Shown here: in pieces, positions 8,030 to 16,314 of the stretch | Position numbering within the stretch: position 1 is the first letter of the stretch | Layout: every line of letters begins with the position of its first letter | Assembly (NCBI RefSeq): GCF_022489025.1 | Contig: NZ_JAKVTG010000021.1 | Location: 1-40,474, forward strand | Direction of reading: 5' to 3' | DNA: 40,474 nucleotides | DNA from: Planococcus halocryophilus | GTDB lineage: Bacteria; Bacillota; Bacilli; Bacillales_A; Planococcaceae | The notes under the pieces: model-generated | What the model was told of the DNA's origin: nothing | Database searches by the model: none | Seen by the model: only the letters and a program-made list of their open reading frames with translations | Made by a program: the position numbers and the translations under genes

Positions 8030-9069
8030 AGTTCAGTTTTCATGTAACGTGTCAATTGGTTGGAGAACTCTTCTAGTTTTTCAAGGTTTATCGAATAGAT
8101 TCCTTTCTCTACCCGAATAAATTTAGCTGCTTTCAATAAGGATAGTTGATGGTGAAGGGTTGTTTTTGACGTATTGAATTGACTACTCAACTCTTGAAGC
8201 GACAAAGGATTTTTCTGAAGTTTAAACAATAGCTTTAATCGTAGTTCATCCCCTAAAGCTTTATGGCCGCGAATCAGTTCTTTTGAGGGAATGCCCGGTT
8301 CGAGCAGATGTTCTTCTTTAACTGGATAAAAGAAGAGTTTGGTGTCTACAGTGCGAATCGTTAACACCCAGGGACGATAGGAAACTTGTGGAATCAGTTT
8401 GACCGACCAAACCGCTGGTTCCGGCAGGTACTCGACTCCGCCAGTTACCCGCTCGATTTCAGCTACCGAACTCAGTGCATCCAGTTGGCGATGCTGTTTC
8501 TGTTCAAAGGCAAGTGCCTGTAACCATTTCTCCCATTCCTGTTTCTTTGACACCCATTTTTCCCATTCGGTTAAGACACGAGTCATTAGACTACTTATTT
8601 CTAAAGGGGAAAACCGGTGAAGCTGATGAACATAACCTTCTAAATAATCATGTTCTTTAAAAAAACTGGCATACCTTTCCCATAGTTCCGCTTGGTCAGG
8701 TTCTCGGGCTGCTTCTATTCGTAGCGGCTCAAATTGGCGGTTGTGGTAGGGAAGTAGCCATTCGTAAAAATCAGTCGTTGGAGCAGTGGTAAGAAAGTTC
8801 GAAAATTCTTCAACTGAAGTTGCACCAAGCTGGTTCTGTAGCAAAATCATACCGTACCAGAGATTCGTTTCTTCAATTTCTTCTAACAGCTGAACTAGTG
8901 AAGAGGGCATTGCACCTTGTTCGGTTGTCCATTCTTCATCCATTTCAAACGTGTGCCGTAGCTGTTTGTGTGTATAACCTGCGATTCCTAGAATCAATTC
9001 CCAAACTGGCGATTGTTCGGCTTTCAACTGAATGGTTTCGATCGGTGAGACTGAATTTAACATTTTCAT
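8026..9069 (-). CDS. ArsR-family transcriptional regulator, long form
   Basis: A 347-residue protein. The last 80 residues form a winged helix of the ArsR type (HKALGDELRLKLLFKLQ, then LQELSSQFNTSKTTLHHQLS, then FIRVEKGIYSINLEKL). The approximately 250 residues before it are a large helical region, probably ligand- or partner-binding, which is longer than the usual 100-residue ArsR proteins but known in Bacillales. No metal-binding Cys cluster is visible in the HTH. The start ATG at 9069 is preceded by AGGAGGG. It leads a two-gene operon with the MFS transporter and a palindrome lies 36 bases upstream. Confidence 0.85.
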   Translation of the reverse strand: MKMLNSVSPIETIQLKAEQSPVWELILGIAGYTHKQLRHTFEMDEEWTTEQGAMPSSLVQLLEEIEETNLWYGMILLQNQLGATSVEEFSNFLTTAPTTDFYEWLLPYHNRQFEPLRIEAAREPDQAELWERYASFFKEHDYLEGYVHQLHRFSPLEISSLMTRVLTEWEKWVSKKQEWEKWLQALAFEQKQHRQLDALSSVAEIERVTGGVEYLPEPAVWSVKLIPQVSYRPWVLTIRTVDTKLFFYPVKEEHLLEPGIPSKELIRGHKALGDELRLKLLFKLQKNPLSLQELSSQFNTSKTTLHHQLSLLKAAKFIRVEKGIYSINLEKLEEFSNQLTRYMKTEL

Positions 9070-9104
9070 CAGGATCCCTCCTAGATTTTTCTGGTAAATT
9101 AATT

Positions 9105-9124
9105 TTATAATATTCGAATTATAA
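9105..9124 (-). promoter_or_regulatory. Candidate operator for the ArsR-type regulator
   Basis: A near-palindrome TTATAATATTCGAATTATAA centred on ATTCGAAT, 36 bases upstream of the regulator start. AT-rich dyads at the promoter are typical ArsR-family operators. Prediction only. Confidence 0.45.
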
Positions 9125-9205
9125 ATTCAATTAAATCAGAATATTGTCTTGCAGAAAATATATATAAAGAGAAATTACAATATTAAAGATTAGTCTTATT
9201 ATGCA

Positions 9206-9285
9206 GTTAATATATGATCCATTATCGGAAGAAGAGGCTCAAACAGGAGTCTCTTTTTGTTTGCGAAAGTGCATTTTTACGAACG
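9206..9285 (+). repeat. B element 6 (with terminator 9232-9258)
   Basis: Degenerate head GTTAATATATGATCC then ATTATCGGAAG; hairpin AGAGGCTC ... GAGTCTCT followed by TTTT; tail GCGAAAGTGCATTTTTACG. It sits in front of the 5' end of a reverse gene and of a forward gene, so it cannot be explained as a gene-end terminator alone. Confidence 0.8.
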
Positions 9286-9415
9286 CTTTTGATGAATCCA
9301 AAGGTTCTCAGTGAATCCATAAAAATCACAAAATGTAATAAGGGATATAATGATACTATTATTACAAGTTAGAAAATTCGAAATCTAGAGAGTTTAAGTA
9401 GAAAGGGAAATGACA

Positions 9416-10186
9416 ATGTTTAATAATAAGAAGAGTACGCTGAATTACACGAATTCTACTGCAGAAATTGAAGCAAGCGGAACGGAAACTGCGATTATAT
9501 CTGTAGGGGCGACAGAACAATTTGGTCCGTATCTTCCGATGCATTTGGACACGTTAATTGCTGAAAAATATGCGGATGCATTTGGAGAAGTATTGCATGC
9601 CTATGTACTCCCGACTCTTCCTTTCAATACATCGGAAGAACATGCAAACTGTAAGGGGACTATTACCGTTAGTCCAACTGTATTGACTGCAATGCTAGAA
9701 GAAATCATTGTGAATTTGACAAAACAAGGATTTACTAAATTTGTTCTGTGTAACGGGCACGGAGGAGCATACTGGGAATCGGCATTTGTTAAACAAATAA
9801 ACTTCAAATACCCTGATTTGATTTTAATTACTACCCATCGCCATTTGGCATGGGAAGATGCTTTGCAGCACGCTGGATTACAAGGGTTAGATGAGATGCA
9901 TGCAGGTTTGTTGTCTGTGTGTACAGCAATGTGGCTTTGTCCTGAATTGGTTGAATTAAAATCGATGGGATCAGATATACCAAGAGCGAATAAAAAATTT
10001 GCAGATTATATCTATTGGGATAAATTAACGGAAGACGGTTGTTGGGGGAAGTTTGAAGAGGAGACATACACTTCCGTGCAATTGAGTGAAATGGGAGAAA
10101 AGTTTTGGCGTTTTTATATCGACAAGCGAAGTGAAAACCTGGAATTTATACTCGATGATGCCTTCAGAATGAAAATGACTAAATAG
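9416..10186 (+). CDS. Creatininase family protein
   Basis: A 256-residue member of the creatininase (MftE/creatinine amidohydrolase) family. Metal-ligand motifs are in the expected places: GATEQFGPYLPMHLDT near the N-terminus, NGHGG in the centre and DEMHAG about 55 residues later. The family hydrolyses cyclic amides and related bonds; members include creatininase, MftE and formamide-pathway hydrolases, and the substrate here cannot be read. The ATG at 9416 is chosen since GAAAGGG lies 8 bases upstream; the ATG at 9410 is too close. No partner gene of a known pathway is adjacent. Confidence 0.88.
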   Translation: MFNNKKSTLNYTNSTAEIEASGTETAIISVGATEQFGPYLPMHLDTLIAEKYADAFGEVLHAYVLPTLPFNTSEEHANCKGTITVSPTVLTAMLEEIIVNLTKQGFTKFVLCNGHGGAYWESAFVKQINFKYPDLILITTHRHLAWEDALQHAGLQGLDEMHAGLLSVCTAMWLCPELVELKSMGSDIPRANKKFADYIYWDKLTEDGCWGKFEEETYTSVQLSEMGEKFWRFYIDKRSENLEFILDDAFRMKMTK

Positions 10187-10265
10187 TAGCAAACAATTTT
10201 GCGTGGGATAAATTACGGTATTAATCTGTTGAGTTAACATATCGAAGGGAGAAAGAGGAGTGAAG

Positions 10266-10802
10266 ATGACACATCAAGAATTCAGCGTCAAAGGCACAAC
10301 TTATACAATAAGAGCTGCAGTCGTTACAGATGCCCAGAATTTATCAGAAGTCAGGTGGCAAATTGATGGAGAGACTTCACACTTGGATAGAGAACAAGGT
10401 GAAGCGTTTATTGATACACCTGGATTTGAGGAATTAATTTAGACAGATACGATAAATGAAAAGAATCTTTTTCTAGTGGCTGTCGTAGCGGACCAAATTG
10501 TTGGGTTTTCAAGATGTGAAGGAAACTCATTAAAACGATTTTCTCATAAAGTAGAATTTGGTGTGGGAGTATTAAAAGACTATTGGGGATATGGTATCGG
10601 CAAAAATCTTTTAACAGAATCTGTTGGATGGTGTGATTCTAATGGAATTAGAAAAATGACGTTAAATGTACTCGAATCAAATAAATCGGCAATCGCTCTA
10701 TATGAGAATGTTGGTTTTAAAATGGAAGGCCTTCTAGAAAACGATAAACTATTTGTGGATGGAAAGTTCCACAATACTGTAGTAATGGGAAGATTTAAGT
10801 AA
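10266..10802 (+). pseudogene. GNAT acetyltransferase interrupted by an amber stop
   Basis: One reading frame from ATG 10266 (after AGAGGAGTG) to 10802 encodes a 178-codon GNAT protein, broken only by a TAG at 10440-10442. Before the stop lies the N-terminal strand and helix (YTIRAAVVTDAQNLSEVRW); after it come VAVVADQIVGFSRCEG and the acetyl-CoA loop region GVLKDYWGYGIGKNLL, then LNVLESNKSAIALYENVGF. The frame is unchanged on both sides, so a CAG-to-TAG change is the simplest explanation. Without suppression the enzyme is non-functional unless the C-terminal part is started internally. Confidence 0.85.
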
Positions 10803-10866
10803 TCGTTTGTTTGGAAGTACTGGTAGAGCTTAATGAATTCTAGTAAAAAGGAGCGAATAGACTTTA

Positions 10867-11586
10867 ATGAGCAAAACCGAAAAATTTTCTTTTGTAAATC
10901 ATATGTATGCACCAAAAAAACTAAGCACCGGAAAAACCATTGTAATATTCCATGGTTGGGGATCCAGTATAAAAAAATATGATAAGTTTGCAGAGTCCCT
11001 TTCCTTACAAGGATTTCAGGTGGTAGTTCCAGAAATTATTTTTCATGACAGCAGAAATAAACTAGAAAATCATTTTAGCGAAGAAATCACTCAGGAATAC
11101 TTCTGGCAAACTATTTTTTTCAGTATAGATGAAGCTAATTGTCTTTTTGCTGAATTAGAAATCCTTAAAAAAGATAGTATTCTTTTAGGAGTTTCCATGG
11201 GCGGTTTTATTGCAAATGGGATATATGCGAATAATCCAGAGATAGCTGGTTTAATCAACATCAATGGTTCTGGCTCTTTTCTTTTATCTGAGAAAATTTT
11301 TAGAGAAATCGATAGTCGTCCTCCATTATCATCCGAAGAAATAGAAAAATTGATTTCTTACGACCCAATGACGAAGACCAAAGCTTGCTCCCCTATGTTA
11401 TTAATGCATGGTGAGGAAGATACGGTCGTTTCGATTAAAGGTCAGGAAAACTATTATGCCTGTTTGACAGGCAGAACTGAAGCAAACGATATAGAATTTC
11501 TGAAATATGAACACATCAATCATACAGTTTCTGAAGAAATGACTGACGATTTAATAAGGTGGTTGGAAGAAAATTTTAAGCGCTAA
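10867..11586 (+). CDS. Alpha/beta hydrolase
   Basis: A 239-residue hydrolase of the alpha/beta fold. Visible elements: oxyanion-hole strand IVIFHGWGSS, nucleophile elbow GVSMGG (Ser), acid in LLMHGEEDTVV, and catalytic His in EHINHTVSEE. This arrangement suits small esterases or acyl hydrolases of the YqkD/YtmA type. Substrate unknown. No signal peptide, so cytoplasmic. The start is preceded by AAGGAGCG with a rather long spacer. It follows the broken GNAT gene by 64 bases and may share its transcript. A terminator in B element 8 ends the unit. Confidence 0.85.
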   Translation: MSKTEKFSFVNHMYAPKKLSTGKTIVIFHGWGSSIKKYDKFAESLSLQGFQVVVPEIIFHDSRNKLENHFSEEITQEYFWQTIFFSIDEANCLFAELEILKKDSILLGVSMGGFIANGIYANNPEIAGLININGSGSFLLSEKIFREIDSRPPLSSEEIEKLISYDPMTKTKACSPMLLMHGEEDTVVSIKGQENYYACLTGRTEANDIEFLKYEHINHTVSEEMTDDLIRWLEENFKR

Positions 11587-11638
11587 CTCATACCTTATAA
11601 TGATGTTGAGAATGGTGATTTGTTTTTCAAAAATTTAA

Positions 11639-11722
11639 TTTACATATTTCGGAATATGGGAAGAGAAAAAGCTATCTGTGGCTTTTTCTTTTTTTGTGTC
11701 TAGGTGAGTGTACTTTTACGAA
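11639..11722 (+). repeat. B element 8 (with terminator 11662-11695)
   Basis: Head TTTACATATTTCGG; hairpin GAGAAAAAGC ... GGCTTTTTC followed by a run of T; tail GTGAGTGTACTTTTACGAA. The remaining bases up to 11985 are AT-rich and hold no convincing gene. Confidence 0.75.
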
Positions 11723-11985
11723 ATTAACCAATTCTTTTTTTGAGCGCTGAATATTTTCGTGTAGGAATTCGACATCAAATTGCTAAGATATGATAGGTAA
11801 CATAGGTTCTCAATCTTATGGATAAAGATTTGGTAGAAGGTGAGGATTTCAATATAAATTATTATAGAGGTATTTTGTTTTAAAATTCCTATTAATTGAA
11901 TACTTGTTACTTCCTTACTAATTAAAATGATATACTTGTTCAACTGTATTGAAAATTTAATTTTCAAAAAATGGGGGCGTTCATA

Positions 11986-12384
11986 ATGGAATTCACATTA
12001 AAAGGGCACGAATTGAATAAAGTTCACGATTTAAAGAAATTATCTATTGTCTTAGCATCAGCGGTTGCTGAAGAATTGCAGAAAGAAATTCAGCAAAAAC
12101 GTAAAGTCCAAATTACTACCGCTAATGCAATGATTATGGCAGATTCTCTTAACTTGCAAGAACCAGATAAGGAAAAGCTACCTTTGTTGAGTCGTGCGAT
12201 ACTTGAATCAGAAGATACACTATTCCCTATCATCAACGAAGGGAATATCATTAACTTTCATGGCATGGTAATTTTAGATAATGTTAAAATCATTCCTTTT
12301 GCGAATCCTGATAACGTGATCCAATACGAAAGTTATGCGCTTTTTACAGATCATATTATGGGATTTGCTTTTACAGGCTCATGA
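11986..12384 (+). CDS. Hypothetical protein
   Basis: A 132-residue soluble protein without membrane segments. An N-terminal helical part (LKKLSIVLASAVAEELQKEI) is followed by a beta-rich C-terminal half (INFHGMVILDNVKIIPFANP, then ESYALFTDHIMGFAF). I do not recognise the family. The start is the ATG at 11986, after GGGGG; an ATG five codons earlier overlaps that ribosome binding site. It stands alone, 107 bases before the metalloprotease gene. Confidence 0.65.
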   Translation: MEFTLKGHELNKVHDLKKLSIVLASAVAEELQKEIQQKRKVQITTANAMIMADSLNLQEPDKEKLPLLSRAILESEDTLFPIINEGNIINFHGMVILDNVKIIPFANPDNVIQYESYALFTDHIMGFAFTGS

Positions 12385-12491
12385 GATCCTTTTAATTTGG
12401 TGTTTTTAACTAAGCATTTTAGTAGTAATAAACTTGGAGGTACAGAAAGAGAAGTAGAGGGAGTCCATATCATTTGTACGGGAGGCATATA

Positions 12492-13352
12492 ATGCGGAAA
12501 AGAGTACTAATCATTTCAATCGTATTTTTGATTTCTTTAGGCGTGTTAGGATTCGCTGTTCAAAAGTACAACGAACCGGCATCCAATTTAATTTTCTCTT
12601 TCGTAGTCGAAAAAGTGGCTGCTGATACGAAGAAAGAGATTCTAAAAGAGTATAACAAGAGAGTGGAGTACAAACATTTAACTATGTATTATACAACTCA
12701 AGATGAAAGTCTAATACCCCTTACGCAAAATGCTATAGACCGTGGAATAGAACTGAATAGTAAGTTTATCGGTTCTTATAATGAACCTCTTGATCTTGTG
12801 TTACTAAAAAATCGAGAAGACTTGGCAAACATTGTTGGATCAGAACAGTCAAGTGGTTTTCATTCTATTGATATGAATATGACGGGAATACTTCCTGAAG
12901 ACAGAGAAGCCTTAGCTAACGGTGCCCCACCCATGATTTGGGCATACAAGAGCACAGTGAAGCATGAGTATACGCATTTTGTGTTAGAACATAAGTTCAA
13001 TGATTTGGGAATATCACTGGAAGAGGTCCCATACTGGTTCACCGAGGGATTTGCAGAGTACATTGGTGCTGAAGAAGATAGTATTACTGTCATGGAACAG
13101 GAACTTTTGCCCTTAGAAGAAATAACGACGGCCGACCAGTGGAGAAAGCACCATGAAAATTTAGATTACAATATATATTTACAATCGTATATAGCAGTCA
13201 GGTTCTTGATACATACATATGGAGAGAAAGTGATATTAGATATTTTGACAGAAACTAGCATTACGAACAATTTTGAAAGTAGCTTTAAGAATGTAACAGG
13301 AATTGAAATTGATGAACTTGATTATTATGATGCTAATGATATTGGCTTATAA
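12492..13352 (+). CDS. Peptidase MA family metalloprotease, membrane-anchored, paralog 1
   Basis: A 286-residue protein anchored by an N-terminal membrane segment (VLIISIVFLISLGVLGFAV). The gluzincin zinc-binding motif HEYTH is at residues 158-162 and the third ligand is Glu185 in WFTEGFAEY. This is the arrangement of peptidase MA-like (M61/M4-type) proteins. The catalytic part should lie outside the membrane. Substrate unknown. A second copy with the same architecture lies at 29553. The start is the ATG at 12492, seven bases after GGGAGG; the upstream TTG is not needed. B element 9 follows. Confidence 0.85.
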   Translation: MRKRVLIISIVFLISLGVLGFAVQKYNEPASNLIFSFVVEKVAADTKKEILKEYNKRVEYKHLTMYYTTQDESLIPLTQNAIDRGIELNSKFIGSYNEPLDLVLLKNREDLANIVGSEQSSGFHSIDMNMTGILPEDREALANGAPPMIWAYKSTVKHEYTHFVLEHKFNDLGISLEEVPYWFTEGFAEYIGAEEDSITVMEQELLPLEEITTADQWRKHHENLDYNIYLQSYIAVRFLIHTYGEKVILDILTETSITNNFESSFKNVTGIEIDELDYYDANDIGL

Positions 13353-13421
13353 TCAATAGCATAAAAGTTTGTTTTAATGATAGTGTCGCTGACATTTGAT
13401 GTGAAATTTGCATAATACTAA

Positions 13422-13530
13422 TTTATATATCTGAGCTTATAGAAGCTATGTGTATTTTAAAGGGGAAAAGAGGCTGTAGCCAGCACATCTTTTCTCTTTT
13501 TTGTTCGTGAAACTGTACTTTTAGGGACGC
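13422..13530 (+). repeat. B element 9 (with terminator 13461-13502)
   Basis: Head TTTATATATCTGAGC then TTATAGAAG; hairpin AGGGGAAAAGAGGCTG ... CATCTTTTCTCTTTT; tail GTGAAACTGTACTTTTAGG. The hairpin sequence is shared with elements 13 and 14. Confidence 0.85.
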
Positions 13531-13693
13531 TTTATTAGGATGCGTTTAAAATTCAATAATTTAACAATAAGTATCTGTATAATGTGATAACCTATAATAA
13601 AAATTTAGGGATTAGCAGATGTAAAGCACTAGTTTTTCCTCGATGGAGTCTAGTTAAGAAAGAAAATGATTTTTAGTGAGAGGAAGGACGAGA

Positions 13694-14158
13694 ATGAAAT
13701 CCATACGTGTGACAAAGTACAATCCTCAAAACAGGGGTGAGAAGGGTCGTTACACCTTAGTGGACGAATGGACCAGTATATCTGATGTCGGAAAGAAGTA
13801 TCATGGCCAAATTTTTACGATGGAGCAATACCTAGTGGCCGAAGAAAAATATATCCAAGCTGTTGAAGTACTCATGCAAAAAACTAGCGTCAATCAGCTG
13901 AAACTGCTGGATCTGGAAAATCATTCACATAAAACCGCATTAAACTTGTCCGAAGGCAAGACCATTCCTATTACCTTGGTCAGGGAGTTGGTCAAGATGA
14001 TTCTCAGGGAAGAGGTCTGGGGGAGACTTGTTGCCAAAAATCAATTTGAGATCCACTTCGGCTACGATTACTATATGTACTTTATTGGCAAAAGCCTGAC
14101 GGAGGACATTATCGAGGAACTTAGAAAGATCGACGGCTTATATGTGGAAGATGTGTAA
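13694..14158 (+). CDS. Hypothetical protein, less AT-rich than neighbours
   Basis: A 154-residue soluble protein (starts MKSIRVTKYNPQNRGEKGRY). It has a basic N-terminus, then the stretch DEWTSISDVGKKYHGQ, and a central helix rich in hydrophobics. I have seen similar uncharacterised proteins in Bacillales but cannot name a family. The start is the ATG at 13694, since AGAGGAAGGACG lies directly upstream; the GTG at 13676 lies before that site. By eye its codons are richer in G and C than those of adjacent genes, a possible sign of separate origin. A repeat 5 follows the stop by 63 bases. Confidence 0.65.
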   Translation: MKSIRVTKYNPQNRGEKGRYTLVDEWTSISDVGKKYHGQIFTMEQYLVAEEKYIQAVEVLMQKTSVNQLKLLDLENHSHKTALNLSEGKTIPITLVRELVKMILREEVWGRLVAKNQFEIHFGYDYYMYFIGKSLTEDIIEELRKIDGLYVEDV

Positions 14159-14221
14159 TCTCCTCATCTCGATTAATGAAGGAAGAGTATTAACGCCAAA
14201 ACAGCAGTTGCTTCAGTGATA

Positions 14222-14255
14222 CGAATGTAACTTAAGTGCACTTAAGTTACATTCG
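14222..14255 (+). repeat. A repeat, copy 5
   Basis: Arms CGAATGTAACTTA and TAAGTTACATTCG: both outer bases changed together, so pairing is kept. Core AGTGCACT makes the whole 34 bp a perfect palindrome. Confidence 0.95.
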
Positions 14256-14282
14256 AAAATGACTTTATAAGGGGGCAAAGGA

Positions 14283-14657
14283 ATGAAAAAGATTTCTTTA
14301 TTGATTATTCTTTTACTTGGCTTAGCTGGTTGTAGTAATGGCGGAATTTATGAATTTTCGGGGACTACCGATAATTGGGAAGTTTTTTATATGGTCGATG
14401 TTACTAACGAAGATGAACAAGAAGCGACTGGAACTCTTAAGTACGTGGGAAATGGACCAATGTCAGAAACAGTAAATTATAAAATTGGAACCACATTAAC
14501 CAAAATGGGGCAAACAGGAACACCGTTAACTGACGGAAAAGCCGAAATTGGTAGTGGCTGTGAAGGTTGCGGAACTTTTCAAAAAGATGATGAGCTTGAA
14601 ATGGGAATTATGTGGGATGGACAGACAGAAAAATTAATACTGACGGATATAAAATAG
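14283..14657 (+). CDS. Small lipoprotein, YEFSG family, paralog 2
   Basis: A 124-residue predicted lipoprotein. The signal (MKKISLLIILLLGLAGC) puts the lipidated Cys at residue 17. The mature part is strongly similar to the paralog at 644 (NGGIYEFSGTTDNWEVFYMV), including the Cys pair GCEGCG. It should be attached to the outer face of the membrane; function is unknown. GGGGGCAAAG precedes the start. It is again flanked by A repeats, with 27 bases from repeat 5 to the ATG, so the unit appears to be the same cassette in another place. Confidence 0.85.
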   Translation: MKKISLLIILLLGLAGCSNGGIYEFSGTTDNWEVFYMVDVTNEDEQEATGTLKYVGNGPMSETVNYKIGTTLTKMGQTGTPLTDGKAEIGSGCEGCGTFQKDDELEMGIMWDGQTEKLILTDIK

Positions 14658-14695
14658 TTGATATCAGGGTATTTTTAAAGTTTACTGTCTTTTTA

Positions 14696-14729
14696 TGAAC
14701 GTAACTTAATGTGAATTAAGTTACATTCA
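14696..14729 (+). repeat. A repeat, copy 6
   Basis: Left arm TGAACGTAACTTA (one change), right arm perfect, core ATGTGAAT as in copy 2. Confidence 0.95.
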
Positions 14730-14770
14730 AAATGTTAAACTAGTTAATTTTGTAGGAGGAGATTTGGTCG

Positions 14771-15214
14771 ATGCTTAAAAGTATCTTTATCTACGCCTTA
14801 TGGACTGCATTTTTTTCAACGCCTTTTATCATCTTTAGTACTTACTCCGGCTTTATTATGGGTGGACCTGCAGGATTTATGGGATTACTAAATACCCTGT
14901 GCTATATCCTTTTATGGATTTTACTTAGTTATTTTTTGGGAAAAAAGCTTCTCAACCACTTTATCGTATTTGTTGTTGCTTACTGGGGCATACTGCTTCT
15001 CATATACTTACTTGCTACCACTGTTGAGGCATTTTCAAATAATTATTTCATTCTTGCTTCAATTTTTTTAATTAGTCCTTTCTATGGGCTAACCTCTAGA
15101 TTTCCAATACCCGAATTCACTTTCGTATTTATTCCAATCTTTGCTTTACTGTGTTCAATAAGCTATCTCTTGGGTAGAAGAAATAATCTTAAATTAACAA
15201 AAAACGATTTTTGA
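14771..15214 (+). CDS. Four-helix membrane protein; stop codon inside an A repeat
   Basis: A 147-residue membrane protein with four hydrophobic segments (near residues 5-35, 37-58, 64-90 and 100-138) and a short basic C-terminus. I do not recognise a family. AGGAGGAG lies upstream of the ATG with good spacing. The TGA stop at 15212-15214 is formed by the first three bases of A repeat 7, so the repeat supplies the gene's end. Only 41 bases separate the start from A repeat 6, and no obvious promoter fits in that gap. Confidence 0.75.
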   Translation: MLKSIFIYALWTAFFSTPFIIFSTYSGFIMGGPAGFMGLLNTLCYILLWILLSYFLGKKLLNHFIVFVVAYWGILLLIYLLATTVEAFSNNYFILASIFLISPFYGLTSRFPIPEFTFVFIPIFALLCSISYLLGRRNNLKLTKNDF

Positions 15215-15245
15215 ATGTAACATAATAGCAATTAAGTTACATTCA
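15212..15245 (+). repeat. A repeat, copy 7
   Basis: Left arm TGAATGTAACATA, right arm perfect, core ATAGCAAT. Overlaps the stop codon of the gene at 14771. Confidence 0.95.
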
Positions 15246-15276
15246 GACCTTTGATTTCACTGTACTGAATTACCTG

Positions 15277-15648
15277 TTAATTTAATAGCTCGTAAATTTT
15301 TTTGGCCGAACTTTGTGAAAGGGTATAGATGGTATGCGTATCATCTAAATTCATTATCGTTCCCTGTTCTTTACTGATCCAGAGATAATATGATTCTTCC
15401 CCGATTTCAACTTTATAGCGAGGGTCCATCATATCAACTGTCCCTGGTTCTTTTTTAGCTTTTTTAAATGCTTTTACGAAGTCACTAACCACCTTAGAGT
15501 CTGTGTATGAAGTTAATGCATCATTTTTGATTACCGAAAAGCTTTCCATTTCGAAAACATCTACTTTCTCAATGTTTTCTGAAGAACACCCGCCAATAAA
15601 AGACAAAGTAAAAACTACAAATATAAATAACAGAGACCATTTTTTCAA
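15277..15648 (-). CDS. Lipoprotein, YhfM-like
   Basis: A 123-residue predicted lipoprotein with signal MKKWSLLFIFVVFTLSFIGGC, lipidated at Cys21. The mature part (MESFSVIKNDALTSYTDSKVVSDF, later YKVEIGEESYYLWI and MNLDDTHTIYTLS) resembles Bacillus lipoproteins grouped as YhfM-like, as far as I can recall. Function unknown. It lies on the reverse strand in the segment between A repeats 7 and 8, together with the small membrane gene at 15726, although the repeats keep their forward orientation. AAGGGGGG lies upstream of its start. Confidence 0.75.
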   Translation of the reverse strand: MKKWSLLFIFVVFTLSFIGGCSSENIEKVDVFEMESFSVIKNDALTSYTDSKVVSDFVKAFKKAKKEPGTVDMMDPRYKVEIGEESYYLWISKEQGTIMNLDDTHTIYTLSQSSAKKIYELLN

Positions 15649-15725
15649 AGAAATCCCCCCTTATGATTGATAAAACACATCTAAGCGATTAAAGTTACAT
15701 ATTTATTTTCCGTTCAATCTTAAGA

Positions 15726-15920
15726 TCAAGAGGCTTTTGTATCAGACGCTTTTTTTAAGGATTTGTTCATAAAGAAAGCATAGAAAACAGTAATGAATGC
15801 AGCCTGCATAAAATTGTCAAACCAATCAAATGAACCTGATTTGCTATAATCGAAACCAACTAAAATAGCAAATCCTCCTATGAACAATAGCAAGTAGAAA
15901 AAAGGACGATTAATTTTCAT
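15726..15920 (-). CDS. Two-helix small membrane protein, paralog of 19636
   Basis: A 64-residue protein with two membrane segments (FFYLLLFIGGFAILVGF and FMQAAFITVFYAFFM) and a basic tail. The central part DYSKSGSFDWFDNFMQAAF parallels DYLRSGTIMWVENIWQSLSF in the protein at 19636, so the two are related cassettes. A good AAGGAG site precedes the start. Function unknown. It reads toward the lipoprotein at 15277 and may be cotranscribed with it. Confidence 0.7.
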   Translation of the reverse strand: MKINRPFFYLLLFIGGFAILVGFDYSKSGSFDWFDNFMQAAFITVFYAFFMNKSLKKASDTKAS

Positions 15921-16000
15921 AAGAAAACTCCTTCAAAGGGAAGTAGTAATTTAAATTCAGAATAACACAGCTAATAATTATTACCGAATAAAGGGAAAAC

Positions 16001-16034
16001 TAAAAGTGACATAATCCTAATTAAGTTACTTTCA
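16001..16034 (+). repeat. A repeat, copy 8 (degenerate)
   Basis: Arms TAAAAGTGACATA and TAAGTTACTTTCA, core ATCCTAAT. Several stem positions are lost, yet length and core orientation are kept. Confidence 0.85.
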
Positions 16035-16041
16035 AAATCCA

Positions 16042-16064
16042 TAAAAAAACTCCATATACGGAGT
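16042..16064 (-). terminator. Terminator for the small gene at 16082
   Basis: On the reverse strand ACTCCGTATATGGAGT is followed by seven T. Confidence 0.75.
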
Positions 16065-16081
16065 GAGTATTTTCGTTTCTT

Positions 16082-16246
16082 TTATTCAGAATCGGGTTCT
16101 GGTTCAGTTACTTTTCTCACGATGAAACCTAATGATATTCCGACAATCATGATACCCATTCCACCAAAATCTATGTCTCCTGTTACTAGACCCAATACTG
16201 GCCAAATAATGACGACTACAAAAATGGACAAAAAGAGATATTTCAT
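16082..16246 (-). CDS. 54-residue membrane protein
   Basis: A short ORF on the reverse strand from ATG 16246, with AAGAGGTG upstream and a terminator just past the stop. It encodes MKYLFLSIFVVVIIWPVLGL followed by a loop with GDIDFGG, a second hydrophobic part (MGIMIVGISLGFIV) and an acidic tail. Two membrane segments are likely. Function unknown. The good start site and the terminator make a real gene likely. Confidence 0.6.
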   Translation of the reverse strand: MKYLFLSIFVVVIIWPVLGLVTGDIDFGGMGIMIVGISLGFIVRKVTEPEPDSE

Positions 16247-16314
16247 TTTGCACCTCTTGAAAATTATTTTATCTTTTCGGTTATTTTATCATAAAGGAAA
16301 GAGAGGGCATATTT

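Noticed and set aside
10229..10252. Possible B head (GTTAACATATCGAAGGGAG)
   Set aside because: Only the first few bases fit and the rest serves as ribosome binding site of the GNAT pseudogene; too weak to list.
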